DNA of 64,000 nucleotides from Calendula officinalis (Eukaryota; Streptophyta; Magnoliopsida; Asterales; Asteraceae): assembly GCA_963853835.1 (NCBI GenBank), contig OY970830.1, forward strand, positions 49,242,401-49,306,400, read 5' to 3'. Within the stretch, counting starts at the first letter, position 1. Each line of letters begins with the position of its first letter. The notes under the pieces are model-generated. The model was given only the letters and a program-made list of their open reading frames with translations. It had not been told where the DNA came from and made no database searches. Shown in pieces: positions 37,005 to 48,400 of this stretch. A program made the translations under genes and the position numbers.

Positions 37005-38746
37005 CTACAAAATTACAAAGTTCATTAATTAGTATTTTTAATAATAATTTCTTTTAATAAATTAACTACCCAATTAATTTTAATTAAAAGCTAAGATCCC
37101 ATTGAGCTTCTATCATCGCATCAGTTGATCTGCTAGAGATGATAGATCCAATAGGTAGGTGACGTTCAACAATTGCATTACAAGTGCAACTCTTAGAGGT
37201 ATGGGACTTCATGGCACCTAGTGAACAAGCATCTAGGGTCAAGTGGCATGTTTGTCGCATCGTCGCCTCGAGTCAAGGTCTCACCGTTAACTTGATTAAG
37301 TCATCCAATGTGAAATCATGTCAAAATAGATCTAGGTCTCACCGTAGAGAATAATGACCTCGGATTTAAATTCAAACCACGTCTCACGTGAATTCAAAAA
37401 TAGAAGCAAGTGATTTACAACCGATTGGACGGCGTGACTTAAATTTTAGGTATGTTTAAATTTTAATTTAATAAAATTTTATTTAAGATATGAATGAATC
37501 ATGTACTTCATTCATACCACTTCATAAGTCTTGTAATAAACGGTAAAAACTTTTAGCGATTATTAAGTGATGAGTTTCAAATCATATTTAAACTTAGTTT
37601 AATCTCAAAACGATTTTAGATTAAAGGTTTAATCATCAATGATTAACTAGTAGTCATCGATGATTAAGGGTTTGAATGTTTTAATGTTTGTGTCAAAAAA
37701 CCATTTTTAATTTGTTTTACTATTTGTATCTAATAGAAAAGAAAAACAACCACAAACAAAGAATAAAACATGCAACATAATTTTGTGCAAACCTCGACCG
37801 ATGAAATCCTAGGTTCGGTCACGTGAGTCATCACGACGGACCGAAGGGTCAAACTAGGGGACGGGCCAACATGAACCCAAACGGGCCTACATAAACCCAA
37901 TGGGCTCCCACTTGCTCCAAGACATTCTTGAGCAAGTAGAACCCAAAATTGTGAAAAAGTGTAATCTGCCAGAAAATTCCAGCAGACTTTGAAGCCCGAA
38001 AAGTCACTGAAGGAGTCTTCGCTGGTCTTCCCGGCCTTCTGGAAAGTTGTAGCCCACGACTTTGCAAGCATTTTGGGCTTTTGAATCGCCCAAAAAGGAG
38101 TCCGTATGCCTCTGGAAAACCTGTTTTCGTACAGCCCTCGCTTTTGTGACGGAAATTTGTTGTTTTCTTCATAAGTCTTCAATATTTTTGTCAAACAATT
38201 TACAATAAAAAGATAAAATAAATACAATCTATTCTATTACTTTTACATTACAAATTGCCCCAAAAATGGCACCAAAAATAAAAGAAAAAAAATGAAACAA
38301 ATTACAACAATTAAGCCAAAAAAAACACGGCTTTTCCCGAAATAAACAAACAACCAAACATCAACCACATTCATTCACAAACGGTCTAGGCTTTCATCGG
38401 TTTGCACAAACAATCAACAATTTGACAAGGCTTTGGCTTGGGATATGGCAAAAATACATGTTTTGCCATATCAAAAAACATAATTAAACAAGAATTCCAA
38501 GCCAAATAATCAAAAAATTCAATAAACTAGATTAACTTTTTGATTTGATTTTGTAACAAGTGACAATAGGGTTCCAAAAATACATGTTTTAACCCATCTT
38601 TTAAATTAAAAAAAACCGAAAAAAAAAAAACAAAAAACCGTAGGGTTTTTTTTTTTTTCTTTCCGATCGGGATTTTTATACATCAAAACCGATTGATTTT
38701 TGCCACTTTTTACAAAATCTAGCTAATTATATGATTAATATAATGA
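37005..38746 (-). other. Leader between primer-binding site and gag-pol
   Basis: About 1.74 kb of untranslated sequence before the gag-pol start. It is AT-rich at both ends with a more balanced middle (about 37800-38150). A 165-codon frame at 37730-38227 (minus) has no recognisable domain, and a second overlapping frame covers part of it, so neither is convincing. An A-run/T-run hairpin lies at 38632-38651. The leader probably carries packaging and translation signals, but none can be pointed to. It is long for a copia element. Confidence 0.75.
38632..38651. repeat. A/T-tract hairpin in the leader
   Basis: AAAAAACC (38632-38639) and GGTTTTTT (38644-38651) form a perfect 8-bp inverted repeat around the loop GTAG. 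It sits in a low-complexity stretch with long A runs on one side and a long T run on the other. It lies about 100 bases after the primer-binding site in element sense. It may be RNA structure or simple slippage sequence. Confidence 0.55.
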
Positions 38747-38758
38747 CTCGTGATACCA
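38747..38758 (-). other. Primer-binding site, initiator Met-tRNA type
   Basis: In element sense this reads TGGTATCACGAG, one base after the end of the 5' LTR. The canonical plant copia site complementary to the 3' end of initiator tRNA-Met is TGGTATCAGAGC. The first eight bases match exactly; then an extra C is followed by GAG. The match and position identify the site and fix the element's orientation. Confidence 0.85.
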
Positions 38759-39278
38759 CTAATGGTGATTTTCGGTTAAAACAATTAACAAAACGCAGCG
38801 GAAAGTATTTATCACCATGAAAGGATCTTGATATCAATCATACAATTAAACTAAAAGAAAAATCAAAGAGAATGGTATAAGAATCATACCCTAGTTGCCT
38901 TTGATCAATGATGAATTCGGATGGATATTGTGAGCAACCGAAACCAAGGATTCCAATGGGGAATACCTCTAAAGCAAGTCCACACAACACTTCCAAGAAC
39001 ACCAATGTAATGGATGCTAGTCCTAGAGTCTTGAGAGCAAAAGAGAGAAAACAAAACACCTTCAAAGTGTGTGTGAGAGGGGACGGCCAAGTGTGGTCAA
39101 AGAAAGGAGTTTATGGACCATTATATCTCTTAATGGTGCCATTACAATCCTTTAATGATTTCCATAAATCATTAGTCTTATTTGCCCACAAGTCCCTATC
39201 TTTTGTTTCTTCTAGTTTGCCCACAAGAAAGTTTCAATATTAACTTTTAATATTAAACTTATGATAGACAAGCTTATA

Positions 39279-39289
39279 GCTTATATATA
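39279..39289 (-). promoter_or_regulatory. Candidate TATA box in the 5' LTR
   Basis: In element sense this reads TATATATAAGC, about 132 bases into the LTR. It is the best TATA-like word in the presumed U3 region and sits in an AT-rich context, which lowers certainty. Confidence 0.4.
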
Positions 39290-39400
39290 TTAATAATTAA
39301 TGTAATTACACTAATTACACTAATTACATAATGGTGTTTAGTGTTTAAGTGTGTGACCCTTTAGGCTCACAAACAACTAGCCATATAACTATATGTTATA

Positions 39401-39406
39401 CACGTG
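39401..39406. promoter_or_regulatory. G-box (CACGTG) in U3 of the 5' LTR
   Basis: CACGTG lies 15 bases inside the 5' end of the element, in the part expected to act as the U3 promoter. G-boxes bind plant bZIP and bHLH factors. The same hexamer is at 32133-32138 in the other LTR. A six-base word can occur by chance. Confidence 0.35.
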
Positions 39407-39421
39407 AAGCATATTCCAACA

Positions 39422-39426
39422 CGGGC
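39422..39426. other. Target site duplication, right copy (CGGGC)
   Basis: Direct repeat of 31487-31491. The sequence that follows (CTCGAGCCTCGAGCC) is the normal continuation of the array landmark cut by the insertion. Confidence 0.9.
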
Positions 39427-42400
39427 CTCGAGCCTCGAGCCTCAGCCCTTGACCCTTGACCCTTTAGCCTTGAACCTTGAGCCTTGAGCCATGAGCCTTG
39501 AGCCTTGAGCCTTTTCCTTGAACCTTGAGCTTTAAGCCTGGAGCATTGAGCCTTGAGCCTTGAGCCTTGAGCCTTATGCCATTTGCCTTGAGTCCTGACC
39601 CTTGAGCCGTGACTTGAGCCTTTATCCTTGATCCTTGAGCCTTGAACCTTGAGCCTTGAGCCTTGAGCCTTGAGCCTTGAGACTTAAGCCTTGAGCCTTG
39701 AGCCTTGAGCCTTTTTCCATGAACCTTGAGCCTTGAGCATTGAGCCTCGAGCCTCGAGCCTCGAGCCTCGAGCCTTGACCCTTGACCCTTTAGCCTTGAA
39801 CCTTGAGCCTTGAGCCTTGAGCCTTGAGCCTTTTTCCTTGAGCCTTGAGCCTTAAGCCTTGAGCCTTGAGCTTTGAGCTTTGAGGCTTGAGCCTTGAGCC
39901 TTGAGCCTTGAGCCTTGAGCCTTGAGCCTTGAGCCTTTTGACTTGAGTCCTGACCCTTGAGCCATGACTTGAGCCATGATCCTTGATCCTTGAGCCTTGA
40001 ACCTTGAGCCTTGAGCCTTGAGCCTTGAGGCTTGCGCCTTAAGCCTGGAGCCTGGAGCCCGGAGCCTTGACCCTCGACCCTCGAGCCTCGAGCCTCGGGC
40101 CTCGAGCCTCGGGCCTCGAGCCTCGGGCCTCGAGCCTCGAGCCTCGGCCCTTGACCCTTGACCCTTTAGCCTTGAACCTTGAGACTTGAGCCATGAGCCT
40201 TGAGCCTTTTCCTTGAACCTTGAGCCTTAAGCCTGGAGCATTGAGCCTTAAGCCATTTGCCTTGAGTCCTGACCCTTGAGCCGTGACTTGAGCATTTATC
40301 CTTGATCCTTGAGCCTTGAACCTTGAGCCTTGAGCCTTGAGCCTTGAGCCATGAGCCTTGAGCCTTGAGCCTTGAGCCTTGAGCCTTGAGCCTTGAGCAT
40401 GGAGCCTCGAGCCTCGAGCCTCGATCCTCGAGCCTTGACCCTTGACCCTTGACCCTTTAGCCTTGAACCTTGAGCCTTGAGCCTTGAGCCTTGAGGCTTG
40501 AGCCTGGAGGCTGGAGCCTTGAGCCTGGAGCCTTGAGCCTTCTGACTTGAGTCCAGACCCTTGAGCCATGACTTGAGCCATGATCCTTGATCCTTGAGCC
40601 TTGAGCCTTGAGCCTTGAGCCTTGAGCCTTGAGCATTGAGCCTTGAGCCTTGAGCCTTGAGCCTTTTACCTTAAACCTTGAGCCTTAAGCCTTGAGCCTT
40701 GAGCCTTGAGCCTTGATCCAAGAGCCTTGAGCCTTGACCCTTGACCCATGACCCTTGAGCCTTAAGCCTTGAGCCTTGTGCCTTAAGACTTGAGCCTTGA
40801 GCCTTGAGCCTTGAGCCTTGAGCCTTGAGCCTTGAGCCTTGAGCCTTGAGCCAAGAGCCTTGACCCTTGACCCTTGAGCCTTCAGCCTTCAGCCTTGAGC
40901 CTTGAGCCATGAGCCTGGAGCCTGGAGCCTCGAGCCTCGAGCCTCGGGCCTCGAGCCTCGGGCCTCGAGCCACGGGCCTCGAGCCTCGATCCTCGGCCCT
41001 TGACCCTTGACCCTTTAGCCTTGAACCTTGAGCCTTGAGCCATGAGCCTTGAGCCTTGAGCCTTTTCCTTGAACCTTGAGCTTTAAGCCTAGAGCATTGA
41101 GCCTTGAGCTTTGAGCCTTGAGCCTTATGCCATTTGCCTTGAGTCCTGACCCTTGAGCCGTGACTTGAGCCTTTATCCTTGATCCTTGAGCCTTGAACCT
41201 TGAGCCTTGAGCCTTGAGCCTTGAGCCTTGAGACTTAAGCCTTGAGCCTTGAGCCTTGAGCCTTGAGCCTTTTTCCATGAACCTTGAGCCTTGAGCATTG
41301 AGCCTTGAGCCTTGAGCCTTGAGCCTCGAGCCTCGAGCCTCGAGCCTCGAGCCTTGACCCTTGACCCTTGACCCTTTAGCCTTGAACCTTGAGCCTTGAG
41401 CCTTGAGCCTTGAGCCTTTTTCCTTGAACCTTGAGCCTTGAGCCTTGAGCATGGAGCCTCGAGCCTCGAGCCTTGAGCCTCGATCCTCGAGCCTTGACCC
41501 TTGACCCTTGAACCTTGAGCCTTGAGCCTTGAGCCTTGAGCCTTTTTCCATGAACCTTGAGCCTTGAGCATTGAGCCTTGAGCCTTGAGCCTTGAGCCTC
41601 GAGCCTCGAGCCTCGAGCCTTGACCCTTGACCCTTTAGCCTTGAACCTTGAGCCTTGAGCCTTGAGCCTTGAGCCTTTTTCCTTGAGCCTTGAGCCTTAA
41701 GCCTTGAGCCTTGAGCTTTGAGCTTTGAGCTTTGAGGCTTGAGCCTTGAGCCTTGAGCCTTGAGCCTTTTGACTTGAGTCCTGACCCTTGAGCCATGACT
41801 TGAGCCATGATCCTTGATCCTTGAGCCTTGAACCTTGAGCCTTGAGCCTTGAGCCTTGAGGCTTGAGCCTTAAGCCCGGAGCCTGGAGCCCGGAGCCTTG
41901 ACCCTCGAGCCTCGAGCCTCGGGCCTCGAGCCTCGGGCCTCGAGCCTCGGGCCTCGAGCCTCGGGCCTCGAGCCTCGAGCCTCGGCCCTTGACCATTGAC
42001 CCTTTAGCCTTGAACCTTGAGACTTGAGCCATGAGCCTTGAGCCTTTTCCTTGAACCTTGAGCCTTAAGCCTGGAGCATTGAGCCTTGAGCCTTGAGCCT
42101 TAAGCCATTTGCCTTGAGTCCTGACCCTTGAGCCGTGACTTGAGCATTTATCCTTGATCCTTGAGCCTTGAACCTTGAGCCTTGAGCCTTGAGCCTTGAG
42201 CCATGAGCCTTGAGCCTTGAGCCTTGAGCCTTGAGCCTTGAGCATGGAGCCTCGAGCCTCGAGCCTCGATCCTCGAGCCTTGACCCTTGACCCTTGACCC
42301 TTTAGCCTTGAACCTTGAGCCTTGAGCCTTGAGCCTTGAGCTTTGAGCCTTGAGGCTTGAGCCTTGAGGCTGGAGCCTTGAGCCTGGAGCCTTGAGCCTT

Positions 42401-45400
42401 CTGACTTGAGTCCAGACCCTTGAGCCATGACTTGAGCCATGATCCTTGATCCTTGAGCCTTGAGCCTTGAGCCTTGAGCCTTGAGCCTTGAGCCTTGAGC
42501 CTTGAGCCTTGAGCATTGAGCCTTGAGCCTTGAGCCTTGAGCCTTTTACCTTAAACCTTGAGCCTTAAGCCTTGAGCCTTGAGCCTTGAGCCTTGATCCA
42601 AGAGCCTTGAGCCTTGACCCTTGACCCATGACCCTTGAGCCTTAAGCCTTGAGCCTTGTGCCTTGAGACTTGAGCCTTGAGCCTTGAGCCTTGAGCCTTG
42701 AGCCTTGAGCCTTGAGCCTTGAGCCAAGAGCCTTGAGCCTTGACCCTTGACCCTTGAGCCTTCAGCCTTCAGCCTTGAGCCTTGAGCCATGAGCCTGGAG
42801 CCTGGAGCCTCGAGCCTCGAGCCTCGGGCCTCGAGCCTCGGGCCTCGAGCCACGGGCCTCGAGCCTCGATCCTCGGCCCTTGACCCTTGACCCTTTAGCC
42901 TTGAACCTTGAGCCTTGAGCCATGAGCCTTGAGCCTTGAGCCTTTTCCTTGAACCTTGAGCTTTAAGCCTGGAGCATTGAGCCTTGAGCCTTGAGCCTTG
43001 AGCCTTATGCCATTTGCCTTGATTCCTGACCCTTGAGCCGTGACTTGAGCCTTTATCCTTGATCCTTGAGCCTTGAACCTTGAGCCTTGAGCCTTGAGCC
43101 TTGAGCCTTGAGACTTAAGCCTTGAGCCTTGAGCCTTGAGCCTTGAGCCTTGAGCCTTGAGCCTTTTTCCATGAACCTTGAGCCTTGAGCATTGAGCCTT
43201 GAGCCTTGAGCCTTGAGCCTCGAGCCTTGACCCTTGACCCTTGACCCTTGACCCTTTAGCCTTGAACCTTGAGCCTTGAGCCTTGAGCCTTGAGCCTTTT
43301 TCCTTGAACCTTGAGCCTTGAGCCTTGAGCCTTGAGCATGGAGCCTCGAGCCTCGAGCCTTGAGCCTCGATCCTCGAGCCTTGACCCTTGACCCTTGAAC
43401 CTTGAGCCTTGAGCCTTGAGCCTTGAGCCTTGAGCCTTGAGCCTTGAGCCTTGAGCCTTGAGCCTTGAGCCTTGAGCTTTGAGCTTTGAGCCTTGAGGCT
43501 TGAGCCTTGAGGCTTGAGCCTTGAGCCTGGAGCCTTGAGCCTTCTGACTTGAGTCCAGACCCTTGAGCCATGACTTGAGCCATGATCCTTGATCCTTGAG
43601 CCTTGAGCCTTGAGCCTTGAGCCTTGAGCCTTGAGCCTTGAGCCTTGAGCATTGAGCCTTGAGCCTTGAGCCTTGAGCCTTTTACCTTAAACCTTGAGCC
43701 TTAAGCCTTGAGCCTTGAGCCTTGAGCCTTGATCCAAGAGCCTTGAGCCTTGACCCTTGACCCATGACCCTTGAGCCTTAAGCCTTGAGCCTTGTGCCTT
43801 GAGACTTGAGCCTTGAGCCATGAGCCTTGAGCCAGCCTTGAGCCTTGAGCCAAGAGCCTTGAGCCTTGACCCTTGAGCCTTGAGCCTTCAGCCTTCAGCC
43901 TTCAGCCTTGAGCCTTGAGCCTTGAGACTTGAGCCTTGAGCCTTGAGCCTTGAGCCTTGAGCCTTGAGCCTGGAGCCTAGAGCCTGGAGCCTCGAGCCTC
44001 GAGCCTCGGGCCTCGAGCCTCGGGCCTCGAGCCACGGGCCTCGAGCCTCGATCCTCGGCCCTTGACCCTTGTCCCTTTAGCCTTGAACCTTGAGCCTTGA
44101 GCCATGAGCCTTGAGCCTTGAGCCTTTACCTTGAACCTTGAGCTTTAAGCCTGGAGCATTGAGCCTTGAGCCTTGAGCCTTGAGCCTTATGCCATTTGCC
44201 TTGAGTCCTGACCCTTGAGCCGTGACTTGAGCCTTTATCCTTGATCCTTGAGCCTTGAACCTTGAGCCTTGAGCCTTGAGCCTTGAGCCTTGAGACTTAA
44301 GCCTTGAGCCTTGAGCCTTGAGCCTTGAGCCTTGAGCCTTGAGCCTTGAGCCTTTTTCCATGAACCTTGAGCCTTGAGCATTGAGCCTTGAGCCTTGAGC
44401 CTTGAGCCTTGAGCCTCGAGCCTCGAGCCTCGAGCCTCGAGCCTCGAGCCTCGAGCCTCGAGCCTTGACCCTTGACCCTTGACCCTTTAGCCTTGAACCT
44501 TGAGCCTTGAGCCTTGAGCCTTTTTCCTTGAACCTTGAGCCTTGAGCCTTGAGCCTTGAGCATGGAGCCTCGAGCCTCGAGCCTCGATCCTCGAGCCTTG
44601 ACCCTTGACCCTTGACCCTTTAGCCTTGAACCTTGAGCCTTGAGCCTTGAGCCTTGAGCCTTGAGCCTTGAGCCTTGAGCCTTGAGCTTTGAGCTTTGAG
44701 CCTTGAGGCTTGAGCCTTGAGGCTTGAGCCTTGAGCCTGGAGCCTTGAGCCTTCTGACTTGAGTCCAGACCCTTGAGCCATGACTTGAGCCATGATCCTT
44801 GATCCTTGAGCCTTGAGCCTTGAGCCTTGAGCCTTGAGCCTTGAGCCTTGAGCCTTGAGCCTTGAGCCTTGAGCCTTGAGCCTTGAGCCTTGAGCATTGA
44901 GCCTTGAGCCTTGAGCCTTGAGCCTTTTACCTTAAACCTTGAGCCTTAAGCCTTGAGCCTTGAGCCTTGAGCATTGATCCAAGAGCCTTGAGCCTTGACC
45001 CTTGACCCATGACCCTTGAGCCTTAAGCCTTGAGCCTTGTGCCTTGAGACTTGAGCCTTGAGCCTTGAGCCTTGAGCCTTGAGCCTTGAGCCTTGAGCCA
45101 AGAGCCTTGAGCCTTGACCCTTGACCCTTGAGCCTTCAGCCTTCAGCCTTGAGCCTTGAGCCTTGAGACTTGAGCCTTGAGCCTTGAGCCTTGAGCCTTG
45201 AGCCTTGAGCCTAGAGCCTGGAGCCTCGAGCCTCGAGCCTCGGGCCTCGAGCCTCGGGCCTCGAGCCACGGGCCTCGAGCCTCGATCCTCGGCCCTTGAC
45301 CCTTGACCCTTTAGCCTTGAACCTTGAGCCTTGAGCCATGAGCCTTGAGCCTTGAGCCTTTTCCTTGAACCTTGAGCTTTAAGCCTGGAGCATTGAGCCT

Positions 45401-48400
45401 TGAGCCTTGAGCCTTGAGCCTTATGCCATTTGCCTTGAGTCCTGACCCTTGAGCCGTGACTTGAGCCTTTATCCTTGATCCTTGAGCCTTGAACCTTGAG
45501 CCTTGAGCCTTGAGCCTTGAGCCTTGAGACTTAAGCCTTGAGCCTTGAGCCTTGAGCCTTGAGCCTTGAGCCTTGAGCCTTGAGCCTTTTTCCATGAACC
45601 TTGAGCCTTGAGCATTGAGCCTTGAGCCTTGAGCCTTGAGCCTTGAGCCTTGAGCCTCGAGCCTCGAGCCTCGAGCCTCGAGCCTTGACCCTTGACCCTT
45701 GACCCTTTAGCCTTGAACCTTGAGCCTTGAGCCTTGAGCCTTGAGCCTTGAGCTTTTTTCATTGAACCTTGAGCCTTGAGCCTTGAGCATGGAGCCTCGA
45801 GCCTCGAGCCTCGATCCTCGAGCCTTGACCCTTGACCCTTGACCCTTGACCCTTTAGCCTTGAACCTTGAGCCTTGAGCCTTGAGCCTTGAGCCTTGAGC
45901 CTTGAGCCTTGAGCCTTGAGCCTTGAGCCTTGAGCTTTGAGCTTTGAGCCTGGAGGCTTGAGCCTTGAGGCTTGAGCCTTGAGCCTGGAGCCTTGAGCCT
46001 TCTGACTTGAGTCCAGACCCTTGAGCCATGACTTGAGCCATGATCCTTGATCCTTGAGCCTTGAGCCTTGAGCCTTGAGCCTTGAGCCTTGAGCATTGAG
46101 CCTTGAGCCTTGAGCCTTGAGCCTTGAGCCTTTTACCTTAAACCTTGAGCCTTGAGCCTTGAGCCTTGAGCCTTGAGCCTTGATCCAAGAGCCTTGAGCC
46201 TTGACCCTTGACCCTTGACCCTTGAGCCTTGAGCCTTGAGCCTTGAGCCTTGAGACTTGAGACTTGAGCCTTGAGCCTTGAGCCTTGAGCCTTGAGCCTT
46301 GAGCCTTGAGCCTTGAGCCTTGAGCCAAGAGCCTTGAGCCTTGACCCTTGACCCTTGAGCCTTCAGCCTTCAGCCTTGAGCCTTGAGCCTTGAGACTTCA
46401 GCCTTGAGCCTTGAGCCTTGAGCCTTGAGCCTTGAGCCTGGAGCCTGGAGCCTCGAGCCTCGAGCCTCGGGCCTCGAGCCTCGGGCGTCGAGCCACGGGC
46501 CTCGAGCCTCGAGCCTCAGCCCTTGACCCTTGACCCTTTAGCCTTGAACCTTGAGCCTTGAGCCATGAGCCTTGAGCCTTTTCCTTGAACCTTGAGCTTT
46601 AAGCCTGGAGCATTGAGCCTTGAGCCTTGAGCCTTGAGCCTTATGCCATTTGCCTTGAGTCCTGACCCTTGAGCCGTGACTTGAGCCTTTATCCTTGATC
46701 CTTGAGCCTTGAACCTTGAGCCTTGAGCCTTGAGCCTTGAGCCTTGAGACTTATGCCTTGAGCCTTGAGCCTTGAGCCTTGAGCCTTTTTCCATGAACCT
46801 TGAGCCTTGAGCATTGAGCCTTGAGCCTTGAGCCTCGAGCCTCGAGCCTCGAGCCTCGAGCCTCGAGCCTCGAGCCTTGACCCTTGACCCTTGACCCTTT
46901 AGCCTTGAACCTTGAGCCTTGAGCCTTGAGCCTTGAGCCTTTTTCCTTGAACCTTGAGCCTTAAGCCTTGAGCCTTGAGCTTTGAGCTTTGAGCTTTGAG
47001 GCTTGAGCCTTGAGCCTTGAGCCTTGAGCCTTGAGCCTTGAGCCTTTTGACTTGAGTCCTGACCCTTGAGCCATGACTTGAGCCATGACTTGAGCCATGA
47101 TCCTTGATCCTTGAGCCTTGAACCTTGAGCCTTGAGCCTTGAGCCTTGAGCCTTGAGCCAAGAGCCTTGAGCCTTGACCCTTGACCCTTGACCCTTGACC
47201 CTTGAGCCTTCAGCCTTCGGCCTTGAGCCTTGAGCCTTGAGACTTGAACCTTGAGCCTTGAGCCTTGAGCCTTGAGCCTTGAGCCTTAAGCCTGGAGCCT
47301 GGAGCCCGGAGCCTTGACCCTCGAGCCTCGATCCTCGAGCCTCGAGCCTCGGGCCTCGGGCCTCGAGCCTCGGGCCTCGAGCCTCGAGCCTCGGCCATTG
47401 ACCCTTGACCCTTTAGCCTTGAACCTTGAGACTTGAGCCATGAGCCTTGAGCCTTTTCCTTGAACCTTGAGCCTTAAGCCTGGAGCATTGAGCCTTGAGC
47501 CTTGAGCCTTGAGCCTTAAGCCATTTGCCTTGAGTCCTGACCCTTGAGCCGTGACTTGAGCATTTATCCTTGATCCTTGAGCCTTGAACCTTGAGCCTTG
47601 AGCCTTGAGCCTTGATCCTTGAGCCTTGAGCCTTGAGCCTTGAGCCTTGAGCCTTGAGCCTTGAGCCTTGAGCCTTGAGCCTTGAGCATGGAGCCTCGAG
47701 CCTTGAGCCTCGATCCTCGAGCCTTGACCCTTGACCCTTGACCCTTTAGCCTTGAACCTTGAGCCTTGAGCCTTGAGCCTTGAGCCTTGAGCCTTGAGCC
47801 TTGAGCCTTGAGCTTTCAGCTTTGAGCCTTGAGGCTTGAGCCTTGAGGCTTGAGCCTTGAGCCTGGAGCCTTGAGCCTTCTGACTTGAGTCCAGACCCCT
47901 GAGCCATGACTTGAGCCATGATCCTTGATCCTTGAGCCTTGAGCCTTGAGCCTTTAGCCTTTAGCCTTGAGCCTTGAGCCTTGAGCCTTGAGCCTTGAGC
48001 CTTGAGCATTGAGCCTTGAGCCTTGAGCCTTGAGCCTTTTACCTTAAACCTTGAGCCTTGAGCCTTGAGCTTTGAGCCTTGATCCAAGAGCCTTGAGCCT
48101 TGACCCTTGACCCTTGACCCTTGAGCCTTAAGCCTTGAGCCTTGAGCCTTGAGACTTGAGCCTTGAGCCTTGAGCCTTGAGCCTTGAGCCTTGAGCCTTG
48201 AGCCTTGAGCCAAGAGCCTTGAGCCTTGACCCTTGACCCTTGAGCCTTCAGCCTTCAGCCTTGAGCCTTGAGCCTTGAGACTTGAGCCTTGAGCCTTGAG
48301 CCTTGAGCCTTGAGCCTTGAGCCTGGAGCCTGGAGCCTGGAGCCTCGAGCCTCGAGCCTCGGGCCTCGAGCCTCGGGCCTCGAGCCACGGGCCTCGAGCC

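Larger units (their letters stand above)
31492..39421 (-). mobile_element. Complete Ty1/copia LTR retrotransposon
   Basis: This 7930-bp element lies on the minus strand. In its own sense it runs: 5' LTR (38760-39421), primer-binding site, a leader of about 1.74 kb, one gag-pol frame (37004 down to 32997), about 0.83 kb of untranslated sequence, polypurine tract, 3' LTR (31492-32153). The order integrase, then reverse transcriptase, then RNase H defines Ty1/copia (Pseudoviridae-type) elements rather than Ty3/gypsy. The LTRs are equal in length and I saw no difference between them, so insertion was recent. All catalytic motifs are present and the frame is unbroken, so it looks autonomous. Its AT-rich composition contrasts sharply with the satellite around it. 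I cannot assign a named copia lineage with confidence. Confidence 0.97.
38760..39421 (-). repeat. 5' LTR of the copia element
   Basis: A 662-bp terminal repeat that should hold the element's promoter (U3) and transcript start. No difference from 31492-32153 was seen. In sense orientation the first 145 bases contain a G-box, a tandem ATTAGTGTA-type 9-bp repeat and a TATA-like word, in that order. The inverted repeat seen in the other LTR is at 38762-38818 here. Confidence 0.95.

Noticed and set aside
37730..38227. A 165-codon frame in the copia leader (minus strand)
   Set aside because: It shows no recognisable domain, overlaps another frame in a different register and has low-complexity ends. 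It is described under the leader and not called as a gene.
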